NCBI GenBank assembly: GCA_036403095.1
Contig: DASWRQ010000080.1
Coordinates: 1 to 64,000, forward strand
Direction: 5' to 3'
DNA from: Kutzneria sp036403095
Lineage (GTDB): Bacteria > Actinomycetota > Actinomycetes > Mycobacteriales > Pseudonocardiaceae
DNA: 64,000 nucleotides
Both the position numbers and the translations under genes were made by a program. This document shows positions 32,144-40,418 of this stretch, piece after piece. The notes beneath the pieces were generated by a model. The model was not told the origin of the DNA. It did not search any database and saw nothing but the letters and a program-made list of their open reading frames with translations. Position 1 is the first letter of the stretch. Every line of letters begins with the position of its first letter.

Positions 32144-32508
32144 TCGTCCCCCAACGCGTGCACCAGCAGCGATTCGCCGTCGTCGTCCAGCACCACTGTG
32201 CCCGGCGACGCCGACACGACCACCGTCTTCACGCCCTTGCGCAGCGTGGACACCGGAATCCGCCGCAGCTCGGTCCGCCGGCTGAACAACGCCGCACAGC
32301 CCCGCGCGATCTCGACCGGCAACGTCCACGCTTGAGCGGGCCGCCAGCGCCCGTCGTAGGCGCCGCGCAGCAGCGTCGCGGCGACGGCGCAAGGCACGGC
32401 CAGCACGGCGGCGACCAGCAGATCCTGCCAGTTCACCGCGCTCAGCGTGGTCAGCCAGACGCCGACCAGCACCGCCCACCACACGACCGATTCGACGGCT
32501 CTTGCCAT
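32140..32508 (-). CDS. mnhE: Mrp-like antiporter subunit E
   Basis: A 122-residue MnhE-like protein. Two N-terminal helices (about 6-22 and 28-45) are followed by a soluble end, STLRKGVKTVVVSASPGTVVLDDDGESLLVHAL, which is the conserved MnhE tail. It is shorter than the usual 155-170 residues, missing part of the middle. It is the first gene of the operon and its ATG lies 9 bases after a GGGCAT box. Confidence 0.82.
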   Translation of the reverse strand: MARAVESVVWWAVLVGVWLTTLSAVNWQDLLVAAVLAVPCAVAATLLRGAYDGRWRPAQAWTLPVEIARGCAALFSRRTELRRIPVSTLRKGVKTVVVSASPGTVVLDDDGESLLVHALGDE

Positions 32509-32517
32509 GCCCGCCGG

Positions 32518-32543
32518 ATGCCCTGGTCATGACCGGCCGAAAC
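32518..32543 (-). promoter_or_regulatory. Sigma-B/F-type promoter of the Mrp-like operon
   Basis: Minus strand GTTT (32540-32543), 16 bases, GGGCAT (32518-32523), 9 bases to the ATG at 32508. The opposite-strand promoter at 32547-32570 begins 3 bases away, so the two genes fire back to back. Confidence 0.5.
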
Positions 32544-32546
32544 CCG

Positions 32547-32570
32547 GTTGGGTGGCGGCGGCGCGGGTAT
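32547..32570 (+). promoter_or_regulatory. Sigma-B/F-type promoter of the SRPBCC gene
   Basis: GTTG (32547-32550), 14 bases, GGGTAT (32565-32570), then 10 bases to the ATG at 32581. Leaderless layout. Confidence 0.55.
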
Positions 32571-32580
32571 TCGACACGCT

Positions 32581-33144
32581 ATGACCACGATCGAGAAGTC
32601 CATCGACGTCAACGTCCCGGTACGCACGGCGTACAACCAGTGGACCCAGTTCGAGTCCTTCCCGGAGTTCATGGAGGGCGTGGAGCGGGTCATCCAGGTG
32701 GACGACACGCTCACCCGCTGGGAGACGAAGATCGGCGGCGTCTTCCGCGAGTTCGAGGCCCAGATCGTCGCCCAGCACCCGGACGAGCTGGTCGCCTGGA
32801 ACACCGTCGGCGGGCCGACGCACGGTGGCGTCGTCACGTTCCAGGCGATCGACCAGGCCACCACCCGGGTGGCGCTGGCCATGCAGTACGAGCCCGAGGG
32901 CCTCACCGAGAAGGCCGGCACGGCGCTCGGCATCGTGGACAGCCGGATCAGCGGCGACCTGAAGCGGTTCAAGGAGTTCATCGAGAAGCGGGGCCAGGCG
33001 ACCGGTTCGTGGCGCGGCGACGTGTCAATGTCTCCCCAAACTCACGCCGCCCAGGAGCCGCGGCCCGACCAGCCGCCGGAGACCGACCCGGTGCTCGGCG
33101 ACATGCCGGGCGTCGAACCGGAGAACTACCGCGACCGCTCCTGA
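32581..33144 (+). CDS. SRPBCC / START-like family protein
   Basis: A 187-residue protein. The SRPBCC helix-grip fold spans about 1-150: EKSIDVNVPVRTAYNQWTQFESFPEFMEGVERV and RWETKIGGVFREFEAQIVAQ are classical for the actinobacterial cyclase/dehydrase subgroup. A polar, proline-rich tail (residues 150-187) follows. The ligand is unknown; these proteins frequently belong to stress regulons. Its 3' end overlaps the convergent DUF6328 gene by 19 bases, inside a 15-bp repeat array. Confidence 0.88.
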   Translation: MTTIEKSIDVNVPVRTAYNQWTQFESFPEFMEGVERVIQVDDTLTRWETKIGGVFREFEAQIVAQHPDELVAWNTVGGPTHGGVVTFQAIDQATTRVALAMQYEPEGLTEKAGTALGIVDSRISGDLKRFKEFIEKRGQATGSWRGDVSMSPQTHAAQEPRPDQPPETDPVLGDMPGVEPENYRDRS

Positions 33145-33653
33145 TCGCCGACCGACTGATCGCCGACCGGCCGGTCGCCGGATGACTGGTCGCTGAACCT
33201 CTGATCGCCGAACCTCTGGGGCCACACGAACCACAGCAGCGCGAACAGCAGCCCGATGACGCCGCCGAGCACGCCGCCGACGACACCGCCGAACACGACA
33301 TAGCCGATCAGCAGCACGGTTCCCGCCATCGCCGCCGCCAGCAGGATCAGCCCGAGAATGACGAACCGGCTGGAGCGGTCCACGATCGCCTCGCGCGCGC
33401 CGCGCCGGAACAACACCCGGTGCCAGGCCGCCGGGGCGATCAGGAAGCCGACCGAGGCCGCGGTGAGCAGCACCACGACCACGTGGGTTACGTGCACGAA
33501 GTCGCCGGCCTTGCGATAGCTGTCGGTGAACACGACCGACAGCAGGAAGCCGAACAGGACCTGCACGCCGTTCTGGGCGACGCGCAGCTCCTGCAGCAGC
33601 TCGCCGACGTTGCGGGCCAGACGCTGGTGACTGTCCGGCTCCGGCCCGCTCAC
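33126..33653 (-). CDS. DUF6328 family membrane protein
   Basis: A 175-residue membrane protein. ELLQELRVAQNGVQVLFGFLLSVVFT is the DUF6328 signature, followed by helices at about 57-75, 97-117 and 125-145. The C-terminal 25 residues are a low-complexity run of GDQ/SDQ units encoded by a degenerate 15-bp DNA repeat. GTG overlaps the ctaD stop by 4 bases, so it is co-transcribed with the oxidase subunit. Function unknown. Confidence 0.85.
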   Translation of the reverse strand: MSGPEPDSHQRLARNVGELLQELRVAQNGVQVLFGFLLSVVFTDSYRKAGDFVHVTHVVVVLLTAASVGFLIAPAAWHRVLFRRGAREAIVDRSSRFVILGLILLAAAMAGTVLLIGYVVFGGVVGGVLGGVIGLLFALLWFVWPQRFGDQRFSDQSSGDRPVGDQSVGDQERSR

Positions 33654-35308
33654 GCCGTCTTCTCCTTGAGGTGCGGGTAATGCAGGTCGAACGCGGGCCG
33701 CTCGGAGCGGATCCGGGGCAGGGCGTGGAAGTTGTGCCGCGGCGGCGGGCAGGACGTGGCCCATTCCAGCGAGTTGCCGAAGCCCCACGGGTCGTCCACG
33801 TGCACGATCTCGCCGTAGCGGTAGCTGCGCATGACGTTCCACAGGAACGGAAGCATGGACAGGGCGAGGATGTACGAGCCGACGGTGGAGATCGAGTTCA
33901 GCACCGTGAAGCCGTCGCTGCCGAGGTAGTCGGCGTACCGGCGGGGCATACCGGCCGCGCCCAGCCAGTGCTGCACCAGGAAGGTGGTGTGGAAGCCGAT
34001 GAACGTGGTCCAGAAGTGCAGCTTGCCCAGCCGCTCGTCCATCATCCGGCCGGTGATCTTGGGGAACCAGAAGTAGACGCCGGCGAAGGTGGAGAACACG
34101 ATGGTGCCGAACAGCACGTAGTGCAGGTGCGCGATGACGAAGTACGTGTCGGTGACGTGGAAGTCCAGCGGCGGCGAGGCCAGGATGACCCCGGACAGGC
34201 CGCCGAACAGGAACGTGAGCAGGAAGCCGATCGCGAACAGCATCGGCGTCTCGAAGGTCAGCTGCCCGCGCCACATGGTGCCGATCCAGTTGAAGAACTT
34301 GATGCCGGTGGGCACCGCGATCAGGAAGCTGGTGAACGAGAAGAACGGCAGCAGCACCGCGCCGGTGGCGAACATGTGGTGGGCCCACACGGTCATGGAC
34401 AGGCCGGAGATGGCGATGGTGGCGTAGATCAGTCCTTTGTAGCCGAAGCACGGTTTTCGGCTGAACACCGGGAAGATCTCGGTGACGATGCCGAAGTAGG
34501 GCAGCGCCACGATGTAGACCTCGGGATGGCCGAAGAACCAGAACAGGTGCTGCCAGAGGATCGCGCCGCCGTTGTGCGGGTCGAACACGTGCGCGCCCAG
34601 CGTCCGGTCGGCCAACAGGCCGAACAGCGCGGCGGTCAGGATCGGGAAGGCCGCCAGCACCAGGAACGAGGTGAACAGGATGTTCCACGTGAAGATGGGC
34701 ATCCGGAACATGGTCATGCCGGGGGCGCGCAGGCAGACCACGGTGGTGATCATGTTGACCGCGCCGAGAATGGTGCTCAGGCCGGACACGATCAGGCCGG
34801 CGGCCCAGAGGTTGCCGCCGACGCCGGGGGAGAAGACCATCTCGTTGAGCGGCGCGTAGGCGAACCAGCCGAAGTCGGCCGCGCCGCCCGGCGTGACAAA
34901 TCCGGAGACGACGATCAGGCCGCCGAACAGGTAGAGCCAGTACGACAGCGCGTTCAGGCGCGGGAATGCCACGTCCGGGGCGCCGATCTGCAGCGGCAGC
35001 ACCAGGTTGGCGAAGGCGAACACGTTCGGCGTCGCGTACAGCAGCAGCATGACCGTGCCGTGCATGGTGAACAGCTGGTTGTACTGCTCCTGCGAGAGGA
35101 ACTGCAGTCCCGGCTGCGCCAGCTCGGTGCGCATCAGCAGCGCGAGCACGCCGCCGACGAGGAAGAAGCCGAACGTGGTGATCAGGTACATCTGCCCGAT
35201 CCGCTTGTGATCGGTGGTGAACAGCGTCTCCTCCAGGACGCTGCCCTTGGGCTGCCGCCGGGCGTGAACCGGCGGCAGCTCAAGGGTCGGTGGCTTGGTG
35301 GTGGTCAC
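33650..35308 (-). CDS. ctaD: Cytochrome c oxidase subunit I (aa3-type)
   Basis: A 552-residue heme-copper oxidase subunit with twelve helices. LFTMHGTVMLLLYATP carries the low-spin heme His, WQHLFWFFGHPEVYIVALPYFG the CuB His and the cross-linked Tyr, MTVWAHHMFATG the other two CuB His residues, and VTDTYFVIAHLHYVLFG the heme a3 and heme a His pair. The K- and D-channel residues look intact. Subunits II-IV are not in the window, so it must partner with products from elsewhere. It lies between a pyruvate:quinone oxidoreductase and DUF6328 with 4-base overlaps. Confidence 0.93.
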   Translation of the reverse strand: MTTTKPPTLELPPVHARRQPKGSVLEETLFTTDHKRIGQMYLITTFGFFLVGGVLALLMRTELAQPGLQFLSQEQYNQLFTMHGTVMLLLYATPNVFAFANLVLPLQIGAPDVAFPRLNALSYWLYLFGGLIVVSGFVTPGGAADFGWFAYAPLNEMVFSPGVGGNLWAAGLIVSGLSTILGAVNMITTVVCLRAPGMTMFRMPIFTWNILFTSFLVLAAFPILTAALFGLLADRTLGAHVFDPHNGGAILWQHLFWFFGHPEVYIVALPYFGIVTEIFPVFSRKPCFGYKGLIYATIAISGLSMTVWAHHMFATGAVLLPFFSFTSFLIAVPTGIKFFNWIGTMWRGQLTFETPMLFAIGFLLTFLFGGLSGVILASPPLDFHVTDTYFVIAHLHYVLFGTIVFSTFAGVYFWFPKITGRMMDERLGKLHFWTTFIGFHTTFLVQHWLGAAGMPRRYADYLGSDGFTVLNSISTVGSYILALSMLPFLWNVMRSYRYGEIVHVDDPWGFGNSLEWATSCPPPRHNFHALPRIRSERPAFDLHYPHLKEKTA

Positions 35309-37098
35309 TTGCGGCTGCCGGGCACGAATTCCTGCAGCTTGGTCTTGATGCCCTGGGTGATCAGGCTGAAGGCGTCCGGATCGCCCTTGAGCACCGACTC
35401 CGCGGCCGCCTTGGCCTGCTCGAAGGTGGCGTGCGGCGGGATCGGCGGCACATTGGGATCGCAGTGCACGTCCAGCACCACCGGCCGGTCCGCGGCCAGC
35501 GCCTCGTCCCAGGCGGCGCCGAGCCGGTCCGGGTCGGTGACCGAGATGCCGCCGAGGCCGAAGGAACGGGCGACGCCGGCGTAGTCGACGTCCGGCAGCA
35601 CCTGGGACTCCTCGAACTTGGGCGCGCCGGTCATCGCCCGCAGCTCCCAGGTGACCTGGTTCAGGTCGTTGTTGTGCAGCACGCAGATCACGCAGCGCGG
35701 GTCGGACCAGCGCTCGTAGTAGCGGCGGATGGTGATCAGCTCGGCCAGGCCGTTCATCTGCATCGCGCCGTCGCCGACCAGGGCGATGGCCGGCCGGTCG
35801 GGATGGGCGAACTTGGCCCCGATCGCATACGGCACACCGGGTCCCATGGTCGCCAGCGTGCCGGACAGCGACCCGCGCATGTCGCCGCGCATCCGCAGGG
35901 TGCGGGCGTACCAGTTGGCGGCGGAGCCGGAGTCGGCCGTGACGATGGCGTTGTCCGGGATGCGCGAGGACAGCTCCCACGTGATGCGCATCGGGTTGAT
36001 CGGGTCGGCCGAGACCATGGACTCGCGTTCCATCGTCTCCCACCAGCGGGAGACGTTGGCCTCGATGGTCTCGCGCCACTTCCGGTCCTGCTTGCGCTCG
36101 ATCTTGGGCAGCAGCGCGGCCAGCGTGGCGGCGGCGTCGCCGACGATGTTGACCTCGGTCGGGTAGCGCATGCCGATGAACTTGCCGTCGATGTCGATCT
36201 GGATGCCGCGCGCCTTGCCGTACTCCGGCAGGAACTGCGAGTACGGGAAGTTGGAGCCGACGATCAGCAGGGTGTCGCAGTCGGTCATCAGCTCGTAGCT
36301 CGGCCGCGTGCCCAACAGTCCGATCGAACCGGTCACATAGGACAGATCGTCCGGTAGCACGTCCTTGCCCAGCAACGCCTTGGCCACGCCCGCGCCGGTC
36401 AGCTCCGCCAGCTCGCGGACCTCGTTGGCGGCGTTGCGAGCGCCCTGGCCGATCAGGATCGCCAGCTTCGACCCGGAGTTGATCACCTCGGCCGCCCGCT
36501 CGATCTCGGCGGCGTCCGGCACCGTGACGGTGCGCGGGTGGCTCGGCGGGCTGGACGGGGACTGCTTGAACGTGTGCGCGGGCGGCGAGTACGGCATTTC
36601 CTGCAGGTCGCTCGGAATGATCAGCGCGGTCGGCGCGCGCTCCGCCTCGGCCACGCGGATGGCCCGGTCCAGCGCGTTCGGCAGCTGCTCGGGCACGTTC
36701 ACCTCGACCAGATAGGCGCTGGCCACGTCCTTGAACAGGGCCTGCAGGTCGACCTCCTGCTGGTAGCTGGCCCCCATCGCGCTGCGCGCGGTCTGCCCGA
36801 CGATCGCGACCACCGGGACGTGGTCGAGCTTGGCGTCGTAGAGGCCGTTGAGCAGGTGGATCGCGCCGGGTCCGGAGGTGGCCATGCAGACGCCGACCTT
36901 GCCGCTGAACTTGGCGTAGCCGACCGCCTCGAAGGCGGCCATCTCCTCGTGGCGGGCCTGGATGAAGCGCGGCGTGTCGTCCGCCCGGCCGAAGGCGGCG
37001 ACGATGCCGTTGATGCCGTCCCCTGGATAGGCGAAGACCTGGTCCACCTGCCAGTCACGCAGCCGTCCCAGCAGGTAGTCGCCGACGGTCTCGGCCAT
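35305..37098 (-). CDS. Thiamine-diphosphate pyruvate dehydrogenase (quinone)/PoxB-like
   Basis: A 597-residue ThDP enzyme. VFAYPGDGINGIVAAFG with the catalytic Glu in FIQARHEEMAAFEAVGYAKF, the middle FAD-type domain with GSNFPYSQFLPEYGKA, and the ThDP motif GDGAMQMNGLAELITIRRY then NNDLNQVTWE. This matches actinobacterial pyruvate dehydrogenase (quinone)/pyruvate oxidase better than acetolactate synthase, and the C-terminus resembles the PoxB membrane-binding helix region. It would convert pyruvate to acetate and CO2, feeding electrons to quinone. A GAGGAGGAATC site precedes the ATG. Confidence 0.85.
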   Translation of the reverse strand: MAETVGDYLLGRLRDWQVDQVFAYPGDGINGIVAAFGRADDTPRFIQARHEEMAAFEAVGYAKFSGKVGVCMATSGPGAIHLLNGLYDAKLDHVPVVAIVGQTARSAMGASYQQEVDLQALFKDVASAYLVEVNVPEQLPNALDRAIRVAEAERAPTALIIPSDLQEMPYSPPAHTFKQSPSSPPSHPRTVTVPDAAEIERAAEVINSGSKLAILIGQGARNAANEVRELAELTGAGVAKALLGKDVLPDDLSYVTGSIGLLGTRPSYELMTDCDTLLIVGSNFPYSQFLPEYGKARGIQIDIDGKFIGMRYPTEVNIVGDAAATLAALLPKIERKQDRKWRETIEANVSRWWETMERESMVSADPINPMRITWELSSRIPDNAIVTADSGSAANWYARTLRMRGDMRGSLSGTLATMGPGVPYAIGAKFAHPDRPAIALVGDGAMQMNGLAELITIRRYYERWSDPRCVICVLHNNDLNQVTWELRAMTGAPKFEESQVLPDVDYAGVARSFGLGGISVTDPDRLGAAWDEALAADRPVVLDVHCDPNVPPIPPHATFEQAKAAAESVLKGDPDAFSLITQGIKTKLQEFVPGSRK

Positions 37099-37137
37099 GA
37101 TTCCTCCTCGCGTGAGCTTGCCGGTGTCGACAGCCGG

Positions 37138-37161
37138 GTACCCAGGCGCGAGGTTTCAAAT
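37138..37161 (-). promoter_or_regulatory. Possible sigma-B/F-type promoter of the PoxB-CtaD operon
   Basis: Minus strand ATTT (37158-37161), 14 bases, GGGTAC (37138-37143). Here the start codon is 39 bases away with a good ribosome-binding site. Confidence 0.4.
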
Positions 37162-37503
37162 CCGGGTCGGGACCCCGGCCAGCAGCCCCGTCGCCCACGC
37201 GGCCACCCGGGCCGGCGCCGGCCGGGTCTCGGGGCCCATGTCAGCGATGACGAGCAGGTCCTCGCCGCTGTAGGTCTCCACCGCCGCCGACCAGCCCCGG
37301 TCCTCCTCCCACAGCAGCGCGGCGTCACGGTCCGGGTAGCCGGCCAGGTGTCCGTCCACCGCCAGATAGACGCTGACCGGCCGCTCGGTCAGCACACACG
37401 CGCACTCGCAGCGCAGTCCCATTGCCGAGCTGACCCGGTAGACGTAGTCCCACAGGTCCCGTAACGCAGAGTCGTCGAAGTCCAGTTCCATCACGCTCGT
37501 CAC
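37156..37503 (-). CDS. DUF6292 family protein
   Basis: A 115-residue soluble protein. LRDLWDYVYRVSSAMGLRCECACVL and PVSVYLAVDGHLAGYPDRDAALLWEEDRGWSAAVET match DUF6292, an actinobacterial family of unknown function. Three start codons (GTG 37503, GTG 37494, ATG 37491) are possible; none has a convincing ribosome-binding site. A GGGTAT (37526-37531) lies 22 bases upstream. Acidic and Trp-rich, likely cytoplasmic. Confidence 0.75.
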   Translation of the reverse strand: MTSVMELDFDDSALRDLWDYVYRVSSAMGLRCECACVLTERPVSVYLAVDGHLAGYPDRDAALLWEEDRGWSAAVETYSGEDLLVIADMGPETRPAPARVAAWATGLLAGVPTRI

Positions 37504-37570
37504 CCACCTCGGTAGCCACAGCCAAATACCCGGGCGGGCGGCAAACAAGCGGCGGCCTCAACTGTTCCGG

Positions 37571-38065
37571 TCAAGAGACCGATCCACCGGGCTCGACGAA
37601 CACGGCCTCGACGGCCCGCACGCGCGCGTTCTCCAGAGTGTCCTTCTGCGACTGGGCTCGAGCGAGCAGCTCGTCGAGCTGTGTCCGGTCGAGACGGTCG
37701 TCGTGGTCGGCCAGCCGGCGCAACGTCTGCCAGCCGGCGGCCTTGCCGTCCACGCCCAGGCGCATCGCCTCCAGCTCGATGACGTAGCTCAGCGGCGACC
37801 GGCTGAACAGCCGGCCGTTGAGCTTGAGGCGGCCCAGCTTCTCGCCGAGCCAGCCGCCGGCGACCTTGAGGTGGTCCTGCTGCACGCCGAGCGCGTCCAT
37901 GATGCGCAGCAGGCTCTCCCGATCCTGTTCGATGTCACGGGCGACGCCGGTCAGATCGGCGTCGTCGTGCTCGTGGGCGATGCGGCGGGCCAGTTCGACG
38001 CCGCCGGTCGCGCCGGCCAGGTGGTCGTTGAGATAGATGGCGAGCTCATGCCGGAAGGTGTCCAT
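37571..38065 (-). CDS. Helical protein of unknown function
   Basis: A 164-residue, mostly helical protein: MDTFRHELAIYLNDHLAGAT, ELARRIAHEHDDADLTGVARD and ESLLRIMDALGVQQDHLKVAGG in the first half, LSYVIELEAMRLGVDGKAAGW in the second. Regularly spaced Glu, His and Asp residues hint at a four-helix bundle of the DUF892/ferritin-like kind, but I do not recognise a named family. The ATG is 10 bases after a GGGAAC box. Divergent from the next gene. Confidence 0.75.
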   Translation of the reverse strand: MDTFRHELAIYLNDHLAGATGGVELARRIAHEHDDADLTGVARDIEQDRESLLRIMDALGVQQDHLKVAGGWLGEKLGRLKLNGRLFSRSPLSYVIELEAMRLGVDGKAAGWQTLRRLADHDDRLDRTQLDELLARAQSQKDTLENARVRAVEAVFVEPGGSVS

Positions 38066-38075
38066 GACACCAGGT

Positions 38076-38100
38076 GTTCCCGTCCTGACCTGCGGGCAAC
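38076..38100 (-). promoter_or_regulatory. Possible sigma-B/F-type promoter of the 164-residue helical protein
   Basis: Minus strand GTTG (38097-38100), 15 bases, GGGAAC (38076-38081), 10 bases to the ATG at 38065. The -10 box is imperfect. Confidence 0.35.
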
Positions 38101-38125
38101 CGCGGCGCGGGATAGCCTGCGGCAC

Positions 38126-38836
38126 ATGGACCTCGAGGCGGCGGTCGACCGGCTCTACGGACTGCCCCGGGAACGGTTCACCGCCGAGCGCGACAAGATC
38201 GCCAAGGCCGAGCCGAAGATCGCCGATCAGGTCCGCAAGCTGCGCAAGCCGACCGTCGCCGCCGCGCAGGCCAACCAGCTGGCCCGCGAGCACCGCAAGG
38301 ACGTGGCCGCGCTGGTGGATCTCGGCCGCCGGATGCGGGCGGCCCAGGAGACGCTGGACGGGCCCGAGCTGCGGGAGCTGTCCCGGCGGCGGAGCGAGGT
38401 GCTGGACAATCTGGTCGGACGGGTGTCGAACGCCAACCCGGGTCTGCGGGACCTGCTGGAGCGCTCCTACACGGACCCGGCGGCGGCCGAGGACCTGCTC
38501 GCCGGACGGGTCGTGACGGCGCCGGAGGGCAGTGGCTGGGGCTTCGACGCGGCGATGCCGATGCCGGACGCAGTTGCCCACAAGCGCGACTCCAAGCGTG
38601 ACGAGGAACGGCAGCGGGCTTATGACGAGGCGGCGGCCGCGGACGCCGAGGCGCAGCGGGCGCTGGCGGCCGCGGAGGAGGAGCTCCGGTCCCGCGGCGA
38701 GGATGTGGACCGGCTGCAAGCCGAGCTGAGCGACGCCCGCGTCGCCCGCGACGACGCCGACGAGGCCGTCAAGCAGGCGCGGCAGGAGGCGCAGCGGCGG
38801 GCGAAGGCGCTGCGTGAGGCTGAGCGGCGCCGGTAG
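38126..38836 (+). CDS. Coiled-coil protein of unknown function
   Basis: A 236-residue charged protein. The N-terminal half (AAVDRLYGLPRERFTAERDK, then DQVRKLRKPTVAAAQANQLA) resembles a family found in many actinomycetes. The C-terminal half (about 150-236) is a long Ala/Glu/Arg-rich coiled coil (QRALAAAEEELRSRGEDVDR). No membrane segment. GGGATA lies 11 bases before the ATG, possibly a weak -10 box. Function unknown. Confidence 0.78.
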   Translation: MDLEAAVDRLYGLPRERFTAERDKIAKAEPKIADQVRKLRKPTVAAAQANQLAREHRKDVAALVDLGRRMRAAQETLDGPELRELSRRRSEVLDNLVGRVSNANPGLRDLLERSYTDPAAAEDLLAGRVVTAPEGSGWGFDAAMPMPDAVAHKRDSKRDEERQRAYDEAAAADAEAQRALAAAEEELRSRGEDVDRLQAELSDARVARDDADEAVKQARQEAQRRAKALREAERRR

Positions 38837-38861
38837 TTTCACCGGCGGTGACCGAGGGAAG
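38836..38861 (+). promoter_or_regulatory. Sigma-B/F-type promoter of the BrkB-DUF47-PiT operon
   Basis: GTTT (38836-38839), 16 bases, GGGAAG (38856-38861), then 8 bases to the ATG at 38870. The -10 box deviates at one key base. Confidence 0.4.
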
Positions 38862-38869
38862 TCGGGGGC

Positions 38870-39799
38870 ATGGCGACGCACGCGCACGCGCCCGGGACAC
38901 CGCTGGACATGCCGCCTGACTCGTGGTGGGCGGCGCTGAAACGCACGGTGACGGCCATCCCGGAGAACCACCTGATGGACTGGGCGGCATCGCTGACCTA
39001 CTACGCGGTGCTGTCGATCTTCCCGGGCCTGATCGTGATCACCGGCGCGGTCGGCCTGCTCGGGCCGGAAGCGACCAAGATGCTCACCGACAGCATCAAT
39101 TCCGTGCCGATCGGCCAGGGCCGGGACCTGTTCGTCGGCGCGATCCAGAACGCGCACACTGGGGCCGGCCTGCTGGCGGTGATCGGTCTGCTCGGCGCGC
39201 TGTGGGCGGCCAGCGGCTACATCGGCGGCTTCATGCGGGCCAACAACGCCGTGTACGGCGTGGCCGAAGGCCGTCCACTGTGGAAGACGGTGCCGCTGCA
39301 ACTCGGGCTGACCCTGGCGCTGATGGTGATGCTGGCCGTGTCGGCGCTGGGGCTGGCGGTGTCCGGGCCGATCGCCGACCAGGTGGGGCAGTGGGTGGGC
39401 ATCGGGTCCACCGGCCTGCTGATCTGGGGCATCGCCAAGTGGCCGGTGATCGTGATACTCGTCAGCCTGGCGATCTGCCTGCTGTACTGGGCCGCGCCGA
39501 ACGTGCGCCAGCCCAAGCCGCGGTTCCTCTGGCTGACCGCCGGCAGCGTGCTCGCGGTGCTGCTCTGGCTGATCGCCTCGGTGGGCTTCGCGATCTACGT
39601 CGCGAATTTCGCATCCTACAACAAGACCTACGGCACCCTAGCTGGGGTGATCGTGTTTCTGGTTTGGCTGTGGATCAGTAACCTGGCGGTGCTGCTCGGC
39701 GCCGCCTTCGACGCCGAGCTGGCACGCGGCCGGCAGCTCGCCGTCGGGGAACCGGCCGACCACGAACCGTTCCTCGACCCCAGGGAGGCCGCCGAGTGA
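38870..39799 (+). CDS. YihY/BrkB family membrane protein
   Basis: A 309-residue inner-membrane protein. LMDWAASLTYYAVLSIFPGLIVITGAVGLLG is the conserved N-terminal signature, LLAVIGLLGALWAASGYIGGFMRANNAVYG the middle one, and YGTLAGVIVFLVWLWISNLAVLLGAAFDAEL the C-terminal one, with about six helices overall. The role of the family is unsettled (once mis-called RNase BN). Its stop overlaps the DUF47 start as GTGA. Confidence 0.9.
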   Translation: MATHAHAPGTPLDMPPDSWWAALKRTVTAIPENHLMDWAASLTYYAVLSIFPGLIVITGAVGLLGPEATKMLTDSINSVPIGQGRDLFVGAIQNAHTGAGLLAVIGLLGALWAASGYIGGFMRANNAVYGVAEGRPLWKTVPLQLGLTLALMVMLAVSALGLAVSGPIADQVGQWVGIGSTGLLIWGIAKWPVIVILVSLAICLLYWAAPNVRQPKPRFLWLTAGSVLAVLLWLIASVGFAIYVANFASYNKTYGTLAGVIVFLVWLWISNLAVLLGAAFDAELARGRQLAVGEPADHEPFLDPREAAE

Positions 39800-40416
39800 G
39801 GCTGCGAGCCGCGCCACGCGACACCCGGTTCTACGACCTGCTCACCGCGTCCGCCCGCAACATCGGCGACGCGGTGGCGGTCCTCGACCAGTTCGTCCGC
39901 GCCGACGTCGCCGACCGGGATCCGCTCGCGCAGCAGATGCGCCGGCTGGAACACGTCGGGGACGACCACACGCACGCGATCATCGAGCTGATCGACGTCA
40001 CGTTCGTGACCCCCTTCGACCGCGAGGACATCTACCGGCTGGCGGTCCGGCTGGACGACGTCGTCGACTACGTGGACGAGGTGGTCGACCTGTCCACCCT
40101 CTACGGCTGCGAGCAGTTCCCGGACGGGGTGTTCGAACAGGTGGCGCTGCTGGGGAAGGCCGCCGCGCTGACCACCGAGGCGATGCCCAAGCTGCGCACC
40201 CCCAAGGAGCTCGTGCCGTACTGGCAGCAGGTCAGCCAGGTGGAGAACGACGCGGACCAGGTGCACCGGCGGCTGCTGAGCCTGCTGTTCGGCGGCGAGT
40301 ACGAGCCGCTGACGGTGATGAAGCTCAAGGACCTGGTGGACGGCCTGGAGTCGGCCGCGGATGCCTTCGAGCACGCGGCCGACGTCATGCACACGATCGC
40401 CGTCAAGGAGAGCTGA
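39796..40416 (+). CDS. DUF47 (PhoU-like) protein
   Basis: A 206-residue all-helical protein. EHVGDDHTHAIIELIDVTFVTPFDREDIYRLAVRLDDVVDYVDEVVDL is the DUF47/PhoU-like metal-binding pattern (E/DxxxD), repeated near the C-terminus as VENDADQVHRRLLSLLF and DGLESAADAFEHAADV. DUF47 proteins are encoded beside PiT transporters and are thought to modulate them. GTG start by overlap with brkB; 2 bases separate it from the pit gene. Confidence 0.9.
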   Translation: MRLRAAPRDTRFYDLLTASARNIGDAVAVLDQFVRADVADRDPLAQQMRRLEHVGDDHTHAIIELIDVTFVTPFDREDIYRLAVRLDDVVDYVDEVVDLSTLYGCEQFPDGVFEQVALLGKAAALTTEAMPKLRTPKELVPYWQQVSQVENDADQVHRRLLSLLFGGEYEPLTVMKLKDLVDGLESAADAFEHAADVMHTIAVKES

Positions 40417-40418
40417 GG

